NCBI RefSeq assembly: GCF_001679645.1
Contig: NZ_LRUN01000041.1
Coordinates: 62,001 to 126,000 of the forward strand
From: Pseudomonas bananamidigenes
GTDB taxonomy: Bacteria > Pseudomonadota > Gammaproteobacteria > Pseudomonadales > Pseudomonadaceae
DNA: 64,000 bases
Direction of reading: 5' to 3'
Part shown: positions 26,882 through 35,471 of the stretch, in pieces
How the letters are laid out: each line of letters starts with the position of its first letter
Numbering within the stretch: the stretch's first letter is position 1
The notes under the pieces: generated by a model
What the model saw: only the letters and a program-made list of their open reading frames with translations
Databases searched by the model: none
Told to the model about the DNA's origin: nothing
Position numbers and translations under genes: made by a program

Positions 26882-27019
26882 GCTGTTACCGCCGACAGGT
26901 TCGCTAAAGGGTGGTTGATCATTGTTATCGTCGAAACGTGTCAATCATTCTTGATGGACGAAACTCTACCCTGAAGTTTGCCGAATGGCATGTCCTAATT
27001 CGATAAATATCGACAAAAA

Positions 27020-27808
27020 TCAGCGAAAAAATTCTCCGGGCGTCTCGCCAAACTGCTGGCGAAAGGCGGCGATGAAGGCCGACGTCGAATCATAACCGCA
27101 GGCCAGAGCCACTTCGGTGACCCGTTCGCCGCGTTCCAGCGGCGTCAGCGCGCCCAGCAGGCGCAAGCGTTGGCGCCAGGCACGGAAGGTCAGGCCGGTG
27201 TCACGCAGGAACAGGCGGCTAAGGGTTTTCTCGGTGACGCCGAACTTCTCGCTCCAGTGATTGAGTGTGGTCTGTTGTTCCGGATGTTGCTCCAGACTCA
27301 GGTAAATCTGTCGCAAGCGGATGTCCTGGGGCAGCGGCAGCATCAGCTCGATTTGCGGGGCTTCGGCCAATTGATCGAGGATCACCTGCGCCAGGCGTCC
27401 ATGCGGGCCGTTCTGGTCATACTCGACAGGTATCTGACTGAAGGCCCGGATCAGTTCCCGCAAAAGATCGCTGACGCCGAGCACATGGCAACGCTCCTGG
27501 GCCCGGCTTGCCACGCTGCAATCGATGTAGAGGCTGCGCATTTCCGTGTGCGGTGAACTGAATACCCGATGCGGCATACCTGCCGGAATCCACACGGCCC
27601 GTTCGGGTGGCGCGACGAAACGACCGGCGGCGGTCTGCACTTCGAGCACGCCCTGGATCGCGTAAGACAATTGCACCCACGGATGACTGTGGCGGCGGGT
27701 CAGGGCGCGATTGGGCAGCGATTCAGTGCGTCCGTACAGCGGACGCGGCAGGCTGGGCAGCCCGGGAATGCTGCGTCTGACGCTTTTGTCATGTCCTTTT
27801 GGCGGCAT
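27020..27808 (-). CDS. AraC-family transcriptional regulator with cupin sensor
   Basis: 262 residues: an N-terminal cupin half (HSHPWVQLSYAIQGVLEVQT, WIPAGMPHRVFSS) and a C-terminal double helix-turn-helix ending VTEVALACGYDSTSAFIAAF and FRQQFGETPGEFFR. The layout matches the NimR/YdeO-like AraC subgroup that often controls a neighbouring transporter. It is divergent from the SBF-like transporter at 27893 with 84 bases between starts, so that gene is the likely target. ATG 27808 is used; the upstream open frame is antisense to the transporter. Confidence 0.9.
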   Translation of the reverse strand: MPPKGHDKSVRRSIPGLPSLPRPLYGRTESLPNRALTRRHSHPWVQLSYAIQGVLEVQTAAGRFVAPPERAVWIPAGMPHRVFSSPHTEMRSLYIDCSVASRAQERCHVLGVSDLLRELIRAFSQIPVEYDQNGPHGRLAQVILDQLAEAPQIELMLPLPQDIRLRQIYLSLEQHPEQQTTLNHWSEKFGVTEKTLSRLFLRDTGLTFRAWRQRLRLLGALTPLERGERVTEVALACGYDSTSAFIAAFRQQFGETPGEFFR

Positions 27809-27892
27809 CTTGCGGCTCTTCGGCGTTAGTCGGTAATTTCCAGTCACGTTAGAGTCGCTTCCACGTACTGGCAACCCCCGGATGAACAAACC

Positions 27893-28891
27893 ATGACGCG
27901 CCCAAGATTCTTGCCCGACAACTTCACCCTGACCTTGATCGCCGTGGTGCTGCTGGCCAGCTTCCTGCCCGCCAGTGGTCAGGTCGCGGTCGGCTTCGGC
28001 TGGCTGACCAACATTGCAATTGCGCTGCTGTTTTTCCTGCACGGCGCCAAGCTGTCCCGCGAATCGATCATCGCCGGCGCCGGTCACTGGCGCCTGCATC
28101 TGCTGGTATTCGGCCTGACCTTTGTGCTGTTCCCGCTGCTGGGCCTGGCGCTCAAACCGCTGCTGTCGCCGATGATCGGTGACAGCCTGTACATGGGCAT
28201 GCTCTACCTCTGCGCATTGCCAGCCACGGTGCAATCGGCGATTGCCTTTACTTCGCTGGCCCGGGGCAATATTCCGGCGGCGATCTGCAGCGCGGCGGCG
28301 TCCAGTCTGTTCGGGATTTTTCTGACGCCGTTGCTGGTAACGCTGTTGCTGAACGTTCACGGTGATGGCGGTTCGACCGTCGATGCGATCCTGAAAATCA
28401 GCGTGCAACTGCTCCTGCCGTTCATCGCCGGTCAGATCGCACGCCGCTGGATCGGCGCCTGGGTCGGACGCAACAAGCACTGGCTGAAATTCGTCGACCA
28501 GGGTTCGATTCTGCTGGTGGTCTATGGCGCGTTCAGTGAAGCCGTCAACGAAGGCATCTGGCATCAGATCCCGGTCATCGACCTGCTCGGCCTCGTGGTG
28601 GCCTGCTGCATCCTGCTGGGGCTGGTGTTGCTGGCATCGACGGTGCTCGGCAAGCTGTTCGGCTTCAACCTGGAAGACCGCATCACCATTCTGTTCTGCG
28701 GCTCGAAAAAGAGTCTGGCCACCGGCGTGCCGATGGCTCAGGTGTTGTTTGCCGGGAGCACCATTGGCGTGCTGATTCTGCCGCTGATGCTGTTTCACCA
28801 GATCCAGTTGATGGTCTGCGCGGTGCTGGCGCAGCGCTACGCGAAGCGACAGGAGACTGTTCAGGCGTTGATGGCGCAAGTGGATCCGTAA
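27893..28891 (+). CDS. SBF-like (bile acid:Na+ symporter family) transporter
   Basis: 332 residues with about nine to ten hydrophobic helices, beginning RFLPDNFTLTLIAVVLLAS and including FFLHGAKLSRESIIAG and FCGSKKSLATGVPMAQVLF, which mark the YfeH-type SBF-like family. It is an inner-membrane, sodium-linked symporter by family; the solute is unknown. It is divergent from an AraC regulator. No gene follows for about 380 bases. Confidence 0.88.
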   Translation: MTRPRFLPDNFTLTLIAVVLLASFLPASGQVAVGFGWLTNIAIALLFFLHGAKLSRESIIAGAGHWRLHLLVFGLTFVLFPLLGLALKPLLSPMIGDSLYMGMLYLCALPATVQSAIAFTSLARGNIPAAICSAAASSLFGIFLTPLLVTLLLNVHGDGGSTVDAILKISVQLLLPFIAGQIARRWIGAWVGRNKHWLKFVDQGSILLVVYGAFSEAVNEGIWHQIPVIDLLGLVVACCILLGLVLLASTVLGKLFGFNLEDRITILFCGSKKSLATGVPMAQVLFAGSTIGVLILPLMLFHQIQLMVCAVLAQRYAKRQETVQALMAQVDP

Positions 28892-29271
28892 GGCAGACAT
28901 GTGTGGCGCTCGTGACGAGCGCGCCGGACTTCAAGTTATTTCTGGATAATCAACAAGTTGTGTCTGTCAGTGAGGTGGAAGCTTCGAAATATGCTTTGAA
29001 ATATATTGAAAAAACTCCCGCAGGGGGGTTGTAACACTATCGCTGCGTGTTTAGGATCCAATCTCAAATCAATACAAGCCTGGACAGGAAGTCCAGCTGC
29101 GCAGGGATTTATGGACAGCGAAATTCCCTCTTCTTCATTTTCATGAACGGTCGCTGAATAGCCGATAGTTCATCTTCCAGAAAACCAAGATCATCTTGAC
29201 GCCACACGGCGATTCAAGCGGTTGACTGTGTTTCCAGGACTGGAAACGGAATTGTGGCAGGGACTCTACAC
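28892..29271. other. Intergenic region before the diiron cluster
   Basis: 380 bases without a supported gene. A weak hairpin (AACTCCC/GGGGGTT, 29012-29030) preceded by an A-run could act as a minus-strand terminator, but no minus-strand gene feeds it. The remainder is AT-richer than its surroundings and presumably carries the promoter of the cluster starting at 29272. No clear -35/-10 pair could be assigned. Confidence 0.4.
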
Positions 29272-30597
29272 ATGAAGAAAATAAACCGGATCGTCATTGT
29301 CGGTTTTGGCAGTATTGCCCAGGCTTTGATGCCTTTGTTGGTTACGCGATACGACGCTGAAATCATTATTTTCGATAAAACAGTCGATGAAGTCAGGCAG
29401 TCGATTGCCGACGAGTATTCGGCATGTCTGATCAGAAAATTGATAACGCCGCGAAACTTCAAAGAGGTGATCGGGCATCACCTGAATGAAGACACGTTTC
29501 TGCTGAATCTGGCAGTGTCGGTTTCGAGTGAGGCGCTGATTGCGCTGGCTCAGAGCTTCCAGTCCCTGTATCTCGACACGTGCATAGAACCTTGGGAGTA
29601 CAGCGCCGAGCAGGATTTGAATCTGACGAGCAATTTCTCGTTGCGCGAAAGTCTGAAGTACTTTTCCAGCGATCGACCGCGTGAAAGCGCTACCGCGATC
29701 GTGGCGCACGGGGCCAATCCCGGTTTCATTTCTGTGCTTTTAAAAAAGGCACTGACGCATATGGCCGCCCTGAACGGCATCACTTTTGACGGCACCCGGC
29801 AACAGGACTGGGCAGGATTGTCCCGGCAACTGGGTATCCGGGTCATACAGATATCGGAACGTGATACTCAATTCGCCAATGTCGAACGATCATCGGGTCA
29901 CTTCCTGTGCACCTGGTCTGTGGACGGCTTGATAACCGAATGTCTGCAACCCGCCGAAATGGGCTGGGGCAGTCATGAAACTCAAGTGCCTGAGGGCGCG
30001 ACGTTGAACGGTTATGCGCTGGCCCTGAAAGAGCAGGGGCGTGAGATCAGGGTCAAGAGCTGGTCGCCGAACTGTCTGGACTTTACCGGCTATTTGCTGA
30101 CTCACAACGAATCGTTGTCCATCGCCGAGTATCTGACTCTGGGGGATGCCTACCGGCCTACCGTCTATTACGCCTATCACCCTTGTGATCAGGCCGTGGA
30201 CTCGATGAGTCTGTTGACTGACGGAAATGAAGAGCGCGTTCTTTCCAAGGAGGTGCTGAAAGAAAACATCCTCTCCGGCATCGACGAACTGGGCGTTTTT
30301 CTGATCAGCGATAAATACCCGTCACTGTGGATGGGGTCGAATCTCTCTATCGGCAAAGCGAGGAACATGGCCCGGCACAACAGCGCCACCAGCCTGCAAG
30401 TCGTGTCGAGCATCGTTGCAGGAATGGCATGGGCGCAGGCTCACCCGCAAGCGGGCGTACTGGAAAGTGAGGCGCTGGACTGGAAATTTGTTTACGACAT
30501 CGCCGAGACGTATTGGCAGCCGATCGTATGTCAGCAGATCGACTGGCGTCCGACAAATGCGTCAGATTCCCTCTCGTTCAATCGCTTCCTGGTGTAA
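29272..30597 (+). CDS. Homospermidine synthase-like saccharopine dehydrogenase-family enzyme
   Basis: 441 residues. An N-terminal Rossmann motif IVIVGFGSIAQALMPLL (residues 7-23) binds NAD(P), and HGANPGFISVLLKKAL near 155 and DTCIEPW near 102 are characteristic of bacterial homospermidine synthase. Those enzymes use NAD to join aminobutyl groups of putrescine into homospermidine. It is slightly shorter than typical enzymes (about 470) and diverges in the C-terminal half, so a different amine or aminoaldehyde substrate is possible. ATG 29272 follows an AGGGA site; a GTG at 29254 is less likely. It heads a co-directional set with two diiron proteins, a membrane protein and a rubredoxin. Confidence 0.8.
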   Translation: MKKINRIVIVGFGSIAQALMPLLVTRYDAEIIIFDKTVDEVRQSIADEYSACLIRKLITPRNFKEVIGHHLNEDTFLLNLAVSVSSEALIALAQSFQSLYLDTCIEPWEYSAEQDLNLTSNFSLRESLKYFSSDRPRESATAIVAHGANPGFISVLLKKALTHMAALNGITFDGTRQQDWAGLSRQLGIRVIQISERDTQFANVERSSGHFLCTWSVDGLITECLQPAEMGWGSHETQVPEGATLNGYALALKEQGREIRVKSWSPNCLDFTGYLLTHNESLSIAEYLTLGDAYRPTVYYAYHPCDQAVDSMSLLTDGNEERVLSKEVLKENILSGIDELGVFLISDKYPSLWMGSNLSIGKARNMARHNSATSLQVVSSIVAGMAWAQAHPQAGVLESEALDWKFVYDIAETYWQPIVCQQIDWRPTNASDSLSFNRFLV

Positions 30598-30625
30598 TCC
30601 CACTGTCAAAATCAAGGATGAATGT

Positions 30626-31348
30626 ATGTCGATGTCCATCGGATCGGTAACGCGTACCACACCAGAAGCTTCAGCCGTTCTGTCCGGCTTCAGGTTCCCG
30701 CCGGTAGAACTGGAAGATTCGCAATGGCAGGAATGGAAAGAGATCTTCTTTGACTCGGTGATCACTGAATACGATGCCCGACGTCTGTACTGGTATCTGG
30801 AAGCGAACTATCCGCAGGTGTTCGCGAGTCTGCAGGATGTGCTCAATCCCTGGCTGAAGGATGAGATCGATCATGCTTATGGGTTTGCGCTGATCTACGC
30901 AGCCTATACCCGCATTCCTTTTGACGAGGTCTCGTTGAGTGTCGAACTTCGCAAGCCCGACTTCAGTATCATCGAGTCGATAGCTGCTGACCCGCTGAAA
31001 CTCCTGGTGACACTGGCGTACGACGAGATCATCACGACGCATGTCTATCACCGAAGTATCGAAAGTTATGATCGTTTCGACTCCCAACAGTTATCCGCCT
31101 GGATACGCAAGACGAAGAAAGATGAAGTCACCCACTTCTTTTCGTTTGTAAAGAAAGCCAGAGAGCTGTTTCCCCATCGAATGGATGAAATTCCGGCGAT
31201 TCTGGACGAGATATTCCAGATCGATTTCGAGAAGCCCAGCTACACGGGAACTTTTGTGCTGGATCACAATGCGCCGGACTTCCCGATTGCCAAACACGAG
31301 ATCAAGGACATGATCATTCCGGCAATCATCAAGAAGTTCAGTGAGTGA
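30626..31348 (+). CDS. Ferritin-like diiron protein A (desaturase/oxygenase-like)
   Basis: 240 residues, helical. Ligands of a ferritin-like diiron site appear in order: Glu48 (VITEYDARR), Glu80-x2-His83 (WLKDEIDHAYGF), Glu134 (LAYDEIITTH) and Glu167-x2-His170 (KKDEVTHFF). The first ExxH block resembles that of acyl-ACP desaturases. Length is short for a desaturase (about 330) but near other diiron oxygenases. It is a paralog of the next protein, sharing all ligand blocks and the FVLDHNAPDF-type tail. ATG 30626 follows AAGGA; the frame is open further upstream inside the dehydrogenase gene, but that is not coding. Electron supply by the rubredoxin three genes on is inferred. Confidence 0.75.
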   Translation: MSMSIGSVTRTTPEASAVLSGFRFPPVELEDSQWQEWKEIFFDSVITEYDARRLYWYLEANYPQVFASLQDVLNPWLKDEIDHAYGFALIYAAYTRIPFDEVSLSVELRKPDFSIIESIAADPLKLLVTLAYDEIITTHVYHRSIESYDRFDSQQLSAWIRKTKKDEVTHFFSFVKKARELFPHRMDEIPAILDEIFQIDFEKPSYTGTFVLDHNAPDFPIAKHEIKDMIIPAIIKKFSE

Positions 31349-31375
31349 CAACGTCAGGCACAAGGAAGGTGGGAC

Positions 31376-32089
31376 ATGGAAGCGGCGTTTCTGAAAAAGC
31401 GTAATTGGAGTTCCAGGGCGATCTTTGAAGACATCAGTTCCAGCGGGTGGGTCAATCCGGGCATTGATGCGTCGTTCAGGGAGTTTTTCATGGCCGACCT
31501 CGTTTCCGAATACGACTCCATAAATCTTTACAACTTTCTCTATCCGAAACGCAGGGATTTTTCGCCTTATTTCGTGCAGTACCTGGATTTCTGGTACGCG
31601 GATGAACGCAACCATGCGGACGGCTTCTTTGAACTGAACCGGCTGGTTTTCGGTACGGGGGAAGCTGAACTGGTCAATGCACTGAAACACCGGGTCGGCG
31701 ACTTTTCAGGTCTGGAAGACATCTTGTCGAGTGAGTTCAATCTGTTGCTGCTGTTTGCCTACGACGAATATGTCTCGGTCAAGACCTACAAGAAGGACAC
31801 CTTCTATCAGGATTTCGGTCATTCAGGCTTCAACAGCTGGATCAAGAACCTGATCGCCGATGAAGCGATTCATTTCGGCAATGCGGTGAAGATCCTGAAG
31901 ACCTTCCATGCCGACAGGCTTCATCAGGCCGAGGACGTGTTGAACGCTATCGCGGGATTCGAGGGGGAGGCTTACAAAAACACGTTTCTGTTCGATCACG
32001 ACGGGCCACACTTTTTGCTTGAAAGCGATGAGGTTGGTGGTGCCGTGATTGATGAAATTCTCTCCATACTGCAAAAGAGGTCACTGTGA
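31376..32089 (+). CDS. Ferritin-like diiron protein B (desaturase/oxygenase-like)
   Basis: 237 residues, paralog of the preceding protein. Diiron ligands: Glu45 ([10 protein letters not shown]), Glu77-x2-His80 ([11 protein letters not shown]), Glu131 ([10 protein letters not shown]) and Glu163-x2-His166 ([10 protein letters not shown]). The DERNHADGF and [12 protein letters not shown] blocks resemble the EENRHG and DEKRHE motifs of soluble acyl-ACP desaturases. An AAGGTGG site precedes ATG 31376, 27 bases after the stop of protein A. The gene overlaps the next by GTGA. Two near-parallel diiron subunits suggest a heterodimer or two successive oxidations. The reaction is not known. Confidence 0.75.
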   Translation: MEAAFLKKRNWSSRAIFEDISSSGWVNPGIDASFREFFMADLVSEYDSINLYNFLYPKRRDFSPYFVQYLDFWYADERNHADGFFELNRLVFGTGEAELVNALKHRVGDFSGLEDILSSEFNLLLLFAYDEYVSVKTYKKDTFYQDFGHSGFNSWIKNLIADEAIHFGNAVKILKTFHADRLHQAEDVLNAIAGFEGEAYKNTFLFDHDGPHFLLESDEVGGAVIDEILSILQKRSL

Positions 32090-32442
32090 AGAAGGAATAT
32101 TACATCGTCGTGGCTCTTGTGCTGATGGTCTTTGGCGAGATCCTGACGATCTACAGCGAGGTTTACGCCTCGAAACTCCCGGGTCGGGTCATGGAAACGC
32201 CGTCCATGTTCTTCAAGCCCATGTTCCTGATCTGCATCGCCGGCATCAGCCTGATTCTGGCGTATTGGCTGGGCTACCAGGGGACAGGCAATATCTGGGT
32301 CGTGACGGTCGCTTCCCTGACGTTGCTGCTGGTGCTGGAACCGATCGTCATCTACGCGATGCTTCGCGAATTGCCGGAGCGGGGAGCGTTGATCGGTTTC
32401 ATACTTGGCGCGGCAGGGCTGATTTCAACCGTGGCACTTTAA
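32086..32442 (+). CDS. Small four-helix membrane protein
   Basis: 118 residues with four hydrophobic segments (about 5-25, 41-62, 69-92, 98-117), a Lys-rich N-terminus and short loops. Start GTG 32086 overlaps the TGA of the upstream gene, so it is translationally coupled. Size and topology recall small multidrug-resistance-like or DMT half transporters, but no conserved membrane Glu of EmrE type was recognised. It could export the product of the cluster or anchor the enzymes. Function unassigned. Confidence 0.7.
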   Translation: MKKEYYIVVALVLMVFGEILTIYSEVYASKLPGRVMETPSMFFKPMFLICIAGISLILAYWLGYQGTGNIWVVTVASLTLLLVLEPIVIYAMLRELPERGALIGFILGAAGLISTVAL

Positions 32443-32459
32443 GCAAAAGGAGATTGTTT

Positions 32460-32624
32460 ATGTCGACGCAAGACGCTATCAAGACCTGCACGGTATGTGG
32501 ATATGAGTACGATCCGGCGGTGGGCGATCCGCAGAACGGGATCGCGGCGGGTACCCCCTGGGAGGACGTGCATGACGATTGGCTGTGCCCCGATTGTCAG
32601 ATGCCCAAGGAGGATTTCGAATAA
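32460..32624 (+). CDS. Rubredoxin
   Basis: 54 residues with both iron-binding knuckles, [10 protein letters not shown] (Cys 10 and 13) and [14 protein letters not shown] (Cys 43 and 46), and the DWLCPDC spacing typical of rubredoxins. AAGGAG lies eight bases before the ATG. Rubredoxins carry single electrons to diiron oxygenases such as alkane hydroxylase and to some desaturases. It closes the cluster with the two diiron proteins, so it is the obvious electron donor to them. A rubredoxin reductase is not encoded nearby and would have to be shared. It converges on the response-regulator gene seven bases on. Confidence 0.95.
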   Translation: MSTQDAIKTCTVCGYEYDPAVGDPQNGIAAGTPWEDVHDDWLCPDCQMPKEDFE

Positions 32625-32630
32625 CGGCTG

Positions 32631-33235
32631 TCAGCCCGCCCCACTGTACTTCACCGCCGCTGCGGCTCGTGACGGTACGTTCAAGGTACGCAGCAAAGAC
32701 GACACATGAATCCGCACGTGAACGGCGAAATGTCCAGTTCACGGGCGATTTCCTTGTTGGTCTTGCCTTGGGCGATCAGCCTTAACACCTCTTGCTGACG
32801 CGGGGTGAGGGCGGTGCCGGTTTCCAGCGGCAGAAGACCGGAAGGCGTGTATTTGACCAGCACCTCGCCTTCGCGGATCGCCAGGATCGTCTCGCCGATC
32901 TCGTCGGGGGCGATGTTCTTGCCGATGAAACCATCGATTCCGGCGGCCATGACCTCGCCGATCAGCGCCTCGTCATCCACCATCGATACGGCGATCAGCG
33001 TCGTGCGCGGCAGGCGTCGCCGCAATTCGCCGAGCTGGCTGACGCAGGTCAGGCCGGGGAACCGCAGATCCAGAATCAGGGTGTCGGGCTCATCGCCAAA
33101 TGGCAGCAACGCGAGCACTGCCTCCAGGTCGCCGGCCTCTTCGATCACGGCCTCCGGCAACAAACGCTGGACCGTACGCACCATCGCTTCGCGAAACAGC
33201 GGATGATCGTCGGCTATGATGATTCGGCATGTCAT
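32631..33235 (-). pseudogene. LuxR-type response regulator with one-base frameshift in the HTH
   Basis: Receiver domain from 33235: IIIADDHPLFREAM (acidic pair), LILDLRFPGL (phosphoacceptor Asp) and IGKNIAPDEI (Lys). The LuxR HTH is LTPRQQEVLRLIAQGKTNKE followed by IARELDISPFT. Directly after ISPFT the frame shifts and ends at 32681 with unrelated residues. Adding one G near 32715 restores VRIHVSSLLRTLNVPSRAAA to a stop at 32631, a normal family C-terminus giving 201 residues. As read, the second half of the recognition helix is lost. It is either a recent mutation, a sequencing error or a switch. It is divergent from the hybrid kinase at 33349, its likely partner. Confidence 0.85.
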
Positions 33236-33348
33236 GGCGCAACCCTCCCTGGGTCGACTGTTCTCACGGCGTGCACCTTAGCACCCGGCGAAGGCGTTGC
33301 CTGTCGGCTCCTGCTGAATCTGACGATTGCCGCACAAGGACGTTCCCC

Positions 33349-34968
33349 ATGAAGTTCGAAAAGAACACCGAGCTCGACCAGGCCAATCTGCGCATCATCA
33401 TCGCCAGTATTGCGCTGGTTTACATGGCAGTGCTCGGTTTCCTGCCAGGTCAGCGCTTCGATACCTACCTGCCGGTGGTCACTTACATTGCCCTGTTTCT
33501 GCTGGCCTCAGTCGGGCTGCGTCAGGCCATCGTGCGTTGGCCGGGGCATTATCCGGCGCGGCGGATTTTCGGCATGGTCCATGATTACACCGGCACCAGT
33601 TTCGGGCTCGTGGTGGGGGGTGAAGCGGCGCTTCCTATCTATGCCGTCATGGTCTGGGTCAACCTTGGCAACGGCATGCGCTACGGCTCGCGCTATCTGG
33701 CGATAGCCACGGTACTGGCCTTGCTGGCGCTGCTGGCGGTCTATCGGCTGACGCCGTACTGGCAGGCGCAGCCGTTCATGGTGGTGATGCTGATGATCAC
33801 CAGCACGGTGATTCCGGTGTATGCACACCTGTTGCTGGAGCGCACGCGCAAGGCTTCCGAAGAGGCGATTGCGGCGAATCTGGAGAAGTCGCGATTCCTG
33901 GCCCAGGCCAGTCATGATCTGCGCCAGCCGATCCATTCCATCGGACTGTTTACCGCGTGTCTTCGCGAGTCGCGGCTGGGCGAGGACGAACGGCGGCTGG
34001 TGGACAACATTGACCGGTCGTTGCTCAACGTGTCGCAGCTTTTTCGCTCGATCCTCGATCTGTACACCCTCGATAACGGCCGGGTTCAACCCCGGATGCA
34101 AACGCTGGAGCTGGGACAATGGCTGACGGATCTGATTCGCCAGAACGCCGAAGCCGCCCGTTGGGCCGGGGTGGATCTGCGTCTGCACCGTTGCGAGCAT
34201 TGGGTGCGCAGCGATCCGGCCCTGCTGGCGACCATGGTGCAGAACGTGCTGTCCAACTGCTTCAAATATGGCGCGCAGCGGCCGGTGCTGGTGGGCGTTC
34301 GTAGAAGGGGGGCGGGGTTGGCCATCGTGATCTATGACCGTGGCAGCGGCATTGCCGAGGAGCATCTGCCCAGGGTTTTCGAGGAGTTTTATCGGGTTCG
34401 TCAATTGCGCGACAAGGACGTTGAAGGTGTGGGGTTGGGCCTGTCGATCGTCAAGCGGCTGGGGCAGATGATCGGCGTCGATGTGCTGATTCGCTCGCGG
34501 CTGGGGCACGGGACGGCGGTGACGCTGCAGGGCTTGTCACGGGCGGCGCCGCAGTTACCGGTCAGTCGCGACGAGGTTCGTCAGGCCGGCCTGCTGACGG
34601 GATTGAAAGTGTGTCTGGTAGAGGATGATCGCAACGTGCTGCTGGCGACCTCGGCGTTGCTGGAGCGCTGGGGCTGCGTCGTGCAGGCTGAACTGACGGG
34701 GCAGGGGCTGGTCACCGACTGCGACATCATCGTCGCCGACTATGACCTCGGTCAGCACAGCACTGGTATCGAGTGCATCGATGAAGTTCGTCGTCAGCGG
34801 GGTTTTGCGGTGCCGGCCATGATCATCACCGGGCATGACATCGAAAAAATCCAGGCGGCCCTGCATGACCGCCAGATTGCCATTTTGTCCAAGCCGGTGC
34901 GCCCGGCCGAGCTGCGCTCGACCTTGCGTGCGCTGCGCGACCGGCACACCGAAAGTGTCAGTGTTTAG
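33349..34968 (+). CDS. Hybrid sensor histidine kinase with C-terminal receiver
   Basis: 539 residues. About six N-terminal membrane helices (residues 15-165) with no large periplasmic loop, a dimerisation box FLAQASHDLRQPIHSIG (His189), N box NVLSNCFKYG, G boxes YDRGSGI and GVGLGLSIVK, then a receiver domain from about 420 with VCLVEDDRN, phosphoacceptor Asp near 464 (VADYDLGQ) and Lys in LSKPVRPAELR. AAGGA precedes ATG 33349. It is divergent from the LuxR-type regulator and probably signals to it. The membrane-embedded sensor suggests an intramembrane or small hydrophobic signal. Confidence 0.9.
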   Translation: MKFEKNTELDQANLRIIIASIALVYMAVLGFLPGQRFDTYLPVVTYIALFLLASVGLRQAIVRWPGHYPARRIFGMVHDYTGTSFGLVVGGEAALPIYAVMVWVNLGNGMRYGSRYLAIATVLALLALLAVYRLTPYWQAQPFMVVMLMITSTVIPVYAHLLLERTRKASEEAIAANLEKSRFLAQASHDLRQPIHSIGLFTACLRESRLGEDERRLVDNIDRSLLNVSQLFRSILDLYTLDNGRVQPRMQTLELGQWLTDLIRQNAEAARWAGVDLRLHRCEHWVRSDPALLATMVQNVLSNCFKYGAQRPVLVGVRRRGAGLAIVIYDRGSGIAEEHLPRVFEEFYRVRQLRDKDVEGVGLGLSIVKRLGQMIGVDVLIRSRLGHGTAVTLQGLSRAAPQLPVSRDEVRQAGLLTGLKVCLVEDDRNVLLATSALLERWGCVVQAELTGQGLVTDCDIIVADYDLGQHSTGIECIDEVRRQRGFAVPAMIITGHDIEKIQAALHDRQIAILSKPVRPAELRSTLRALRDRHTESVSV

Positions 34969-34976
34969 CAGCCGGA

Positions 34977-35291
34977 TCAGCGGCCCGGAATCGGCGATGC
35001 GCCTTTTGGCAGGCAGGTCAGTGGGGGCGACATGATGCCCATGCTGGCGACTGCGACGATCGCCCCGCTGGGCAGCTCACAATTGTATTCGCCGGCAGCG
35101 GTGTAGGCGGTGTAGTAGGTGAGCGTGCTGTCGTTGCGGACATTGGCGATTTTGCTGACCGGCTGACCAATGACGGTCTGGGCCCGTTCGCGCATGCTGT
35201 CTTCGGTGGGCTTGGCGGTCTGGCAACCGGTGGCGCCGATAAGCAGGGCACCGAGCACCGTGATTCTGGCGAAGTTGAGGTAAAGGTTCAT
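34977..35291 (-). CDS. Small outer-membrane-type lipoprotein
   Basis: 104 residues with a lipoprotein signal: hydrophobic stretch and lipobox LLIGATGC with the lipidated Cys at 23. The mature part (QTAKPTEDSMRERAQTVIGQ, then AGEYNCELPSG and SPPLTCLPKG) has two further Cys that may form a disulfide. ATG 35291 is used, as the upstream in-frame residues lack signal character. It is convergent with the kinase gene nine bases away. Function unknown. Confidence 0.75.
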   Translation of the reverse strand: MNLYLNFARITVLGALLIGATGCQTAKPTEDSMRERAQTVIGQPVSKIANVRNDSTLTYYTAYTAAGEYNCELPSGAIVAVASMGIMSPPLTCLPKGASPIPGR

Positions 35292-35471
35292 GGTGTTGCT
35301 TCCTTGGTGTTGTTGTTCTTCCAGGCACAACGATCCCGCGCACTGCGCAGCGGCAATGTTGGGGCGTGTCGGGGTTGCAAGGGAATATAACGCCAGGGAA
35401 CAGGGTGGTCGATTAGCACAAATGTGCTAGTGCGGCGCAGCCAATGGGTGACTGCACCGCACCACGAGGCT

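Noticed and set aside
25355-26974. A 539-codon plus-strand open frame opposite the amidase.
   Set aside because: The minus strand has the intact amidase signature; the plus frame shows no protein family features.
29012-29030. Minus-strand terminator before the diiron cluster.
   Set aside because: Weak stem with a wobble pair and no minus-strand gene to terminate; noted only within the intergenic entry.
30416-30625. N-terminal extension of diiron protein A by 70 codons.
   Set aside because: It lies inside the preceding dehydrogenase gene in another frame; AAGGA and homology support the ATG at 30626.
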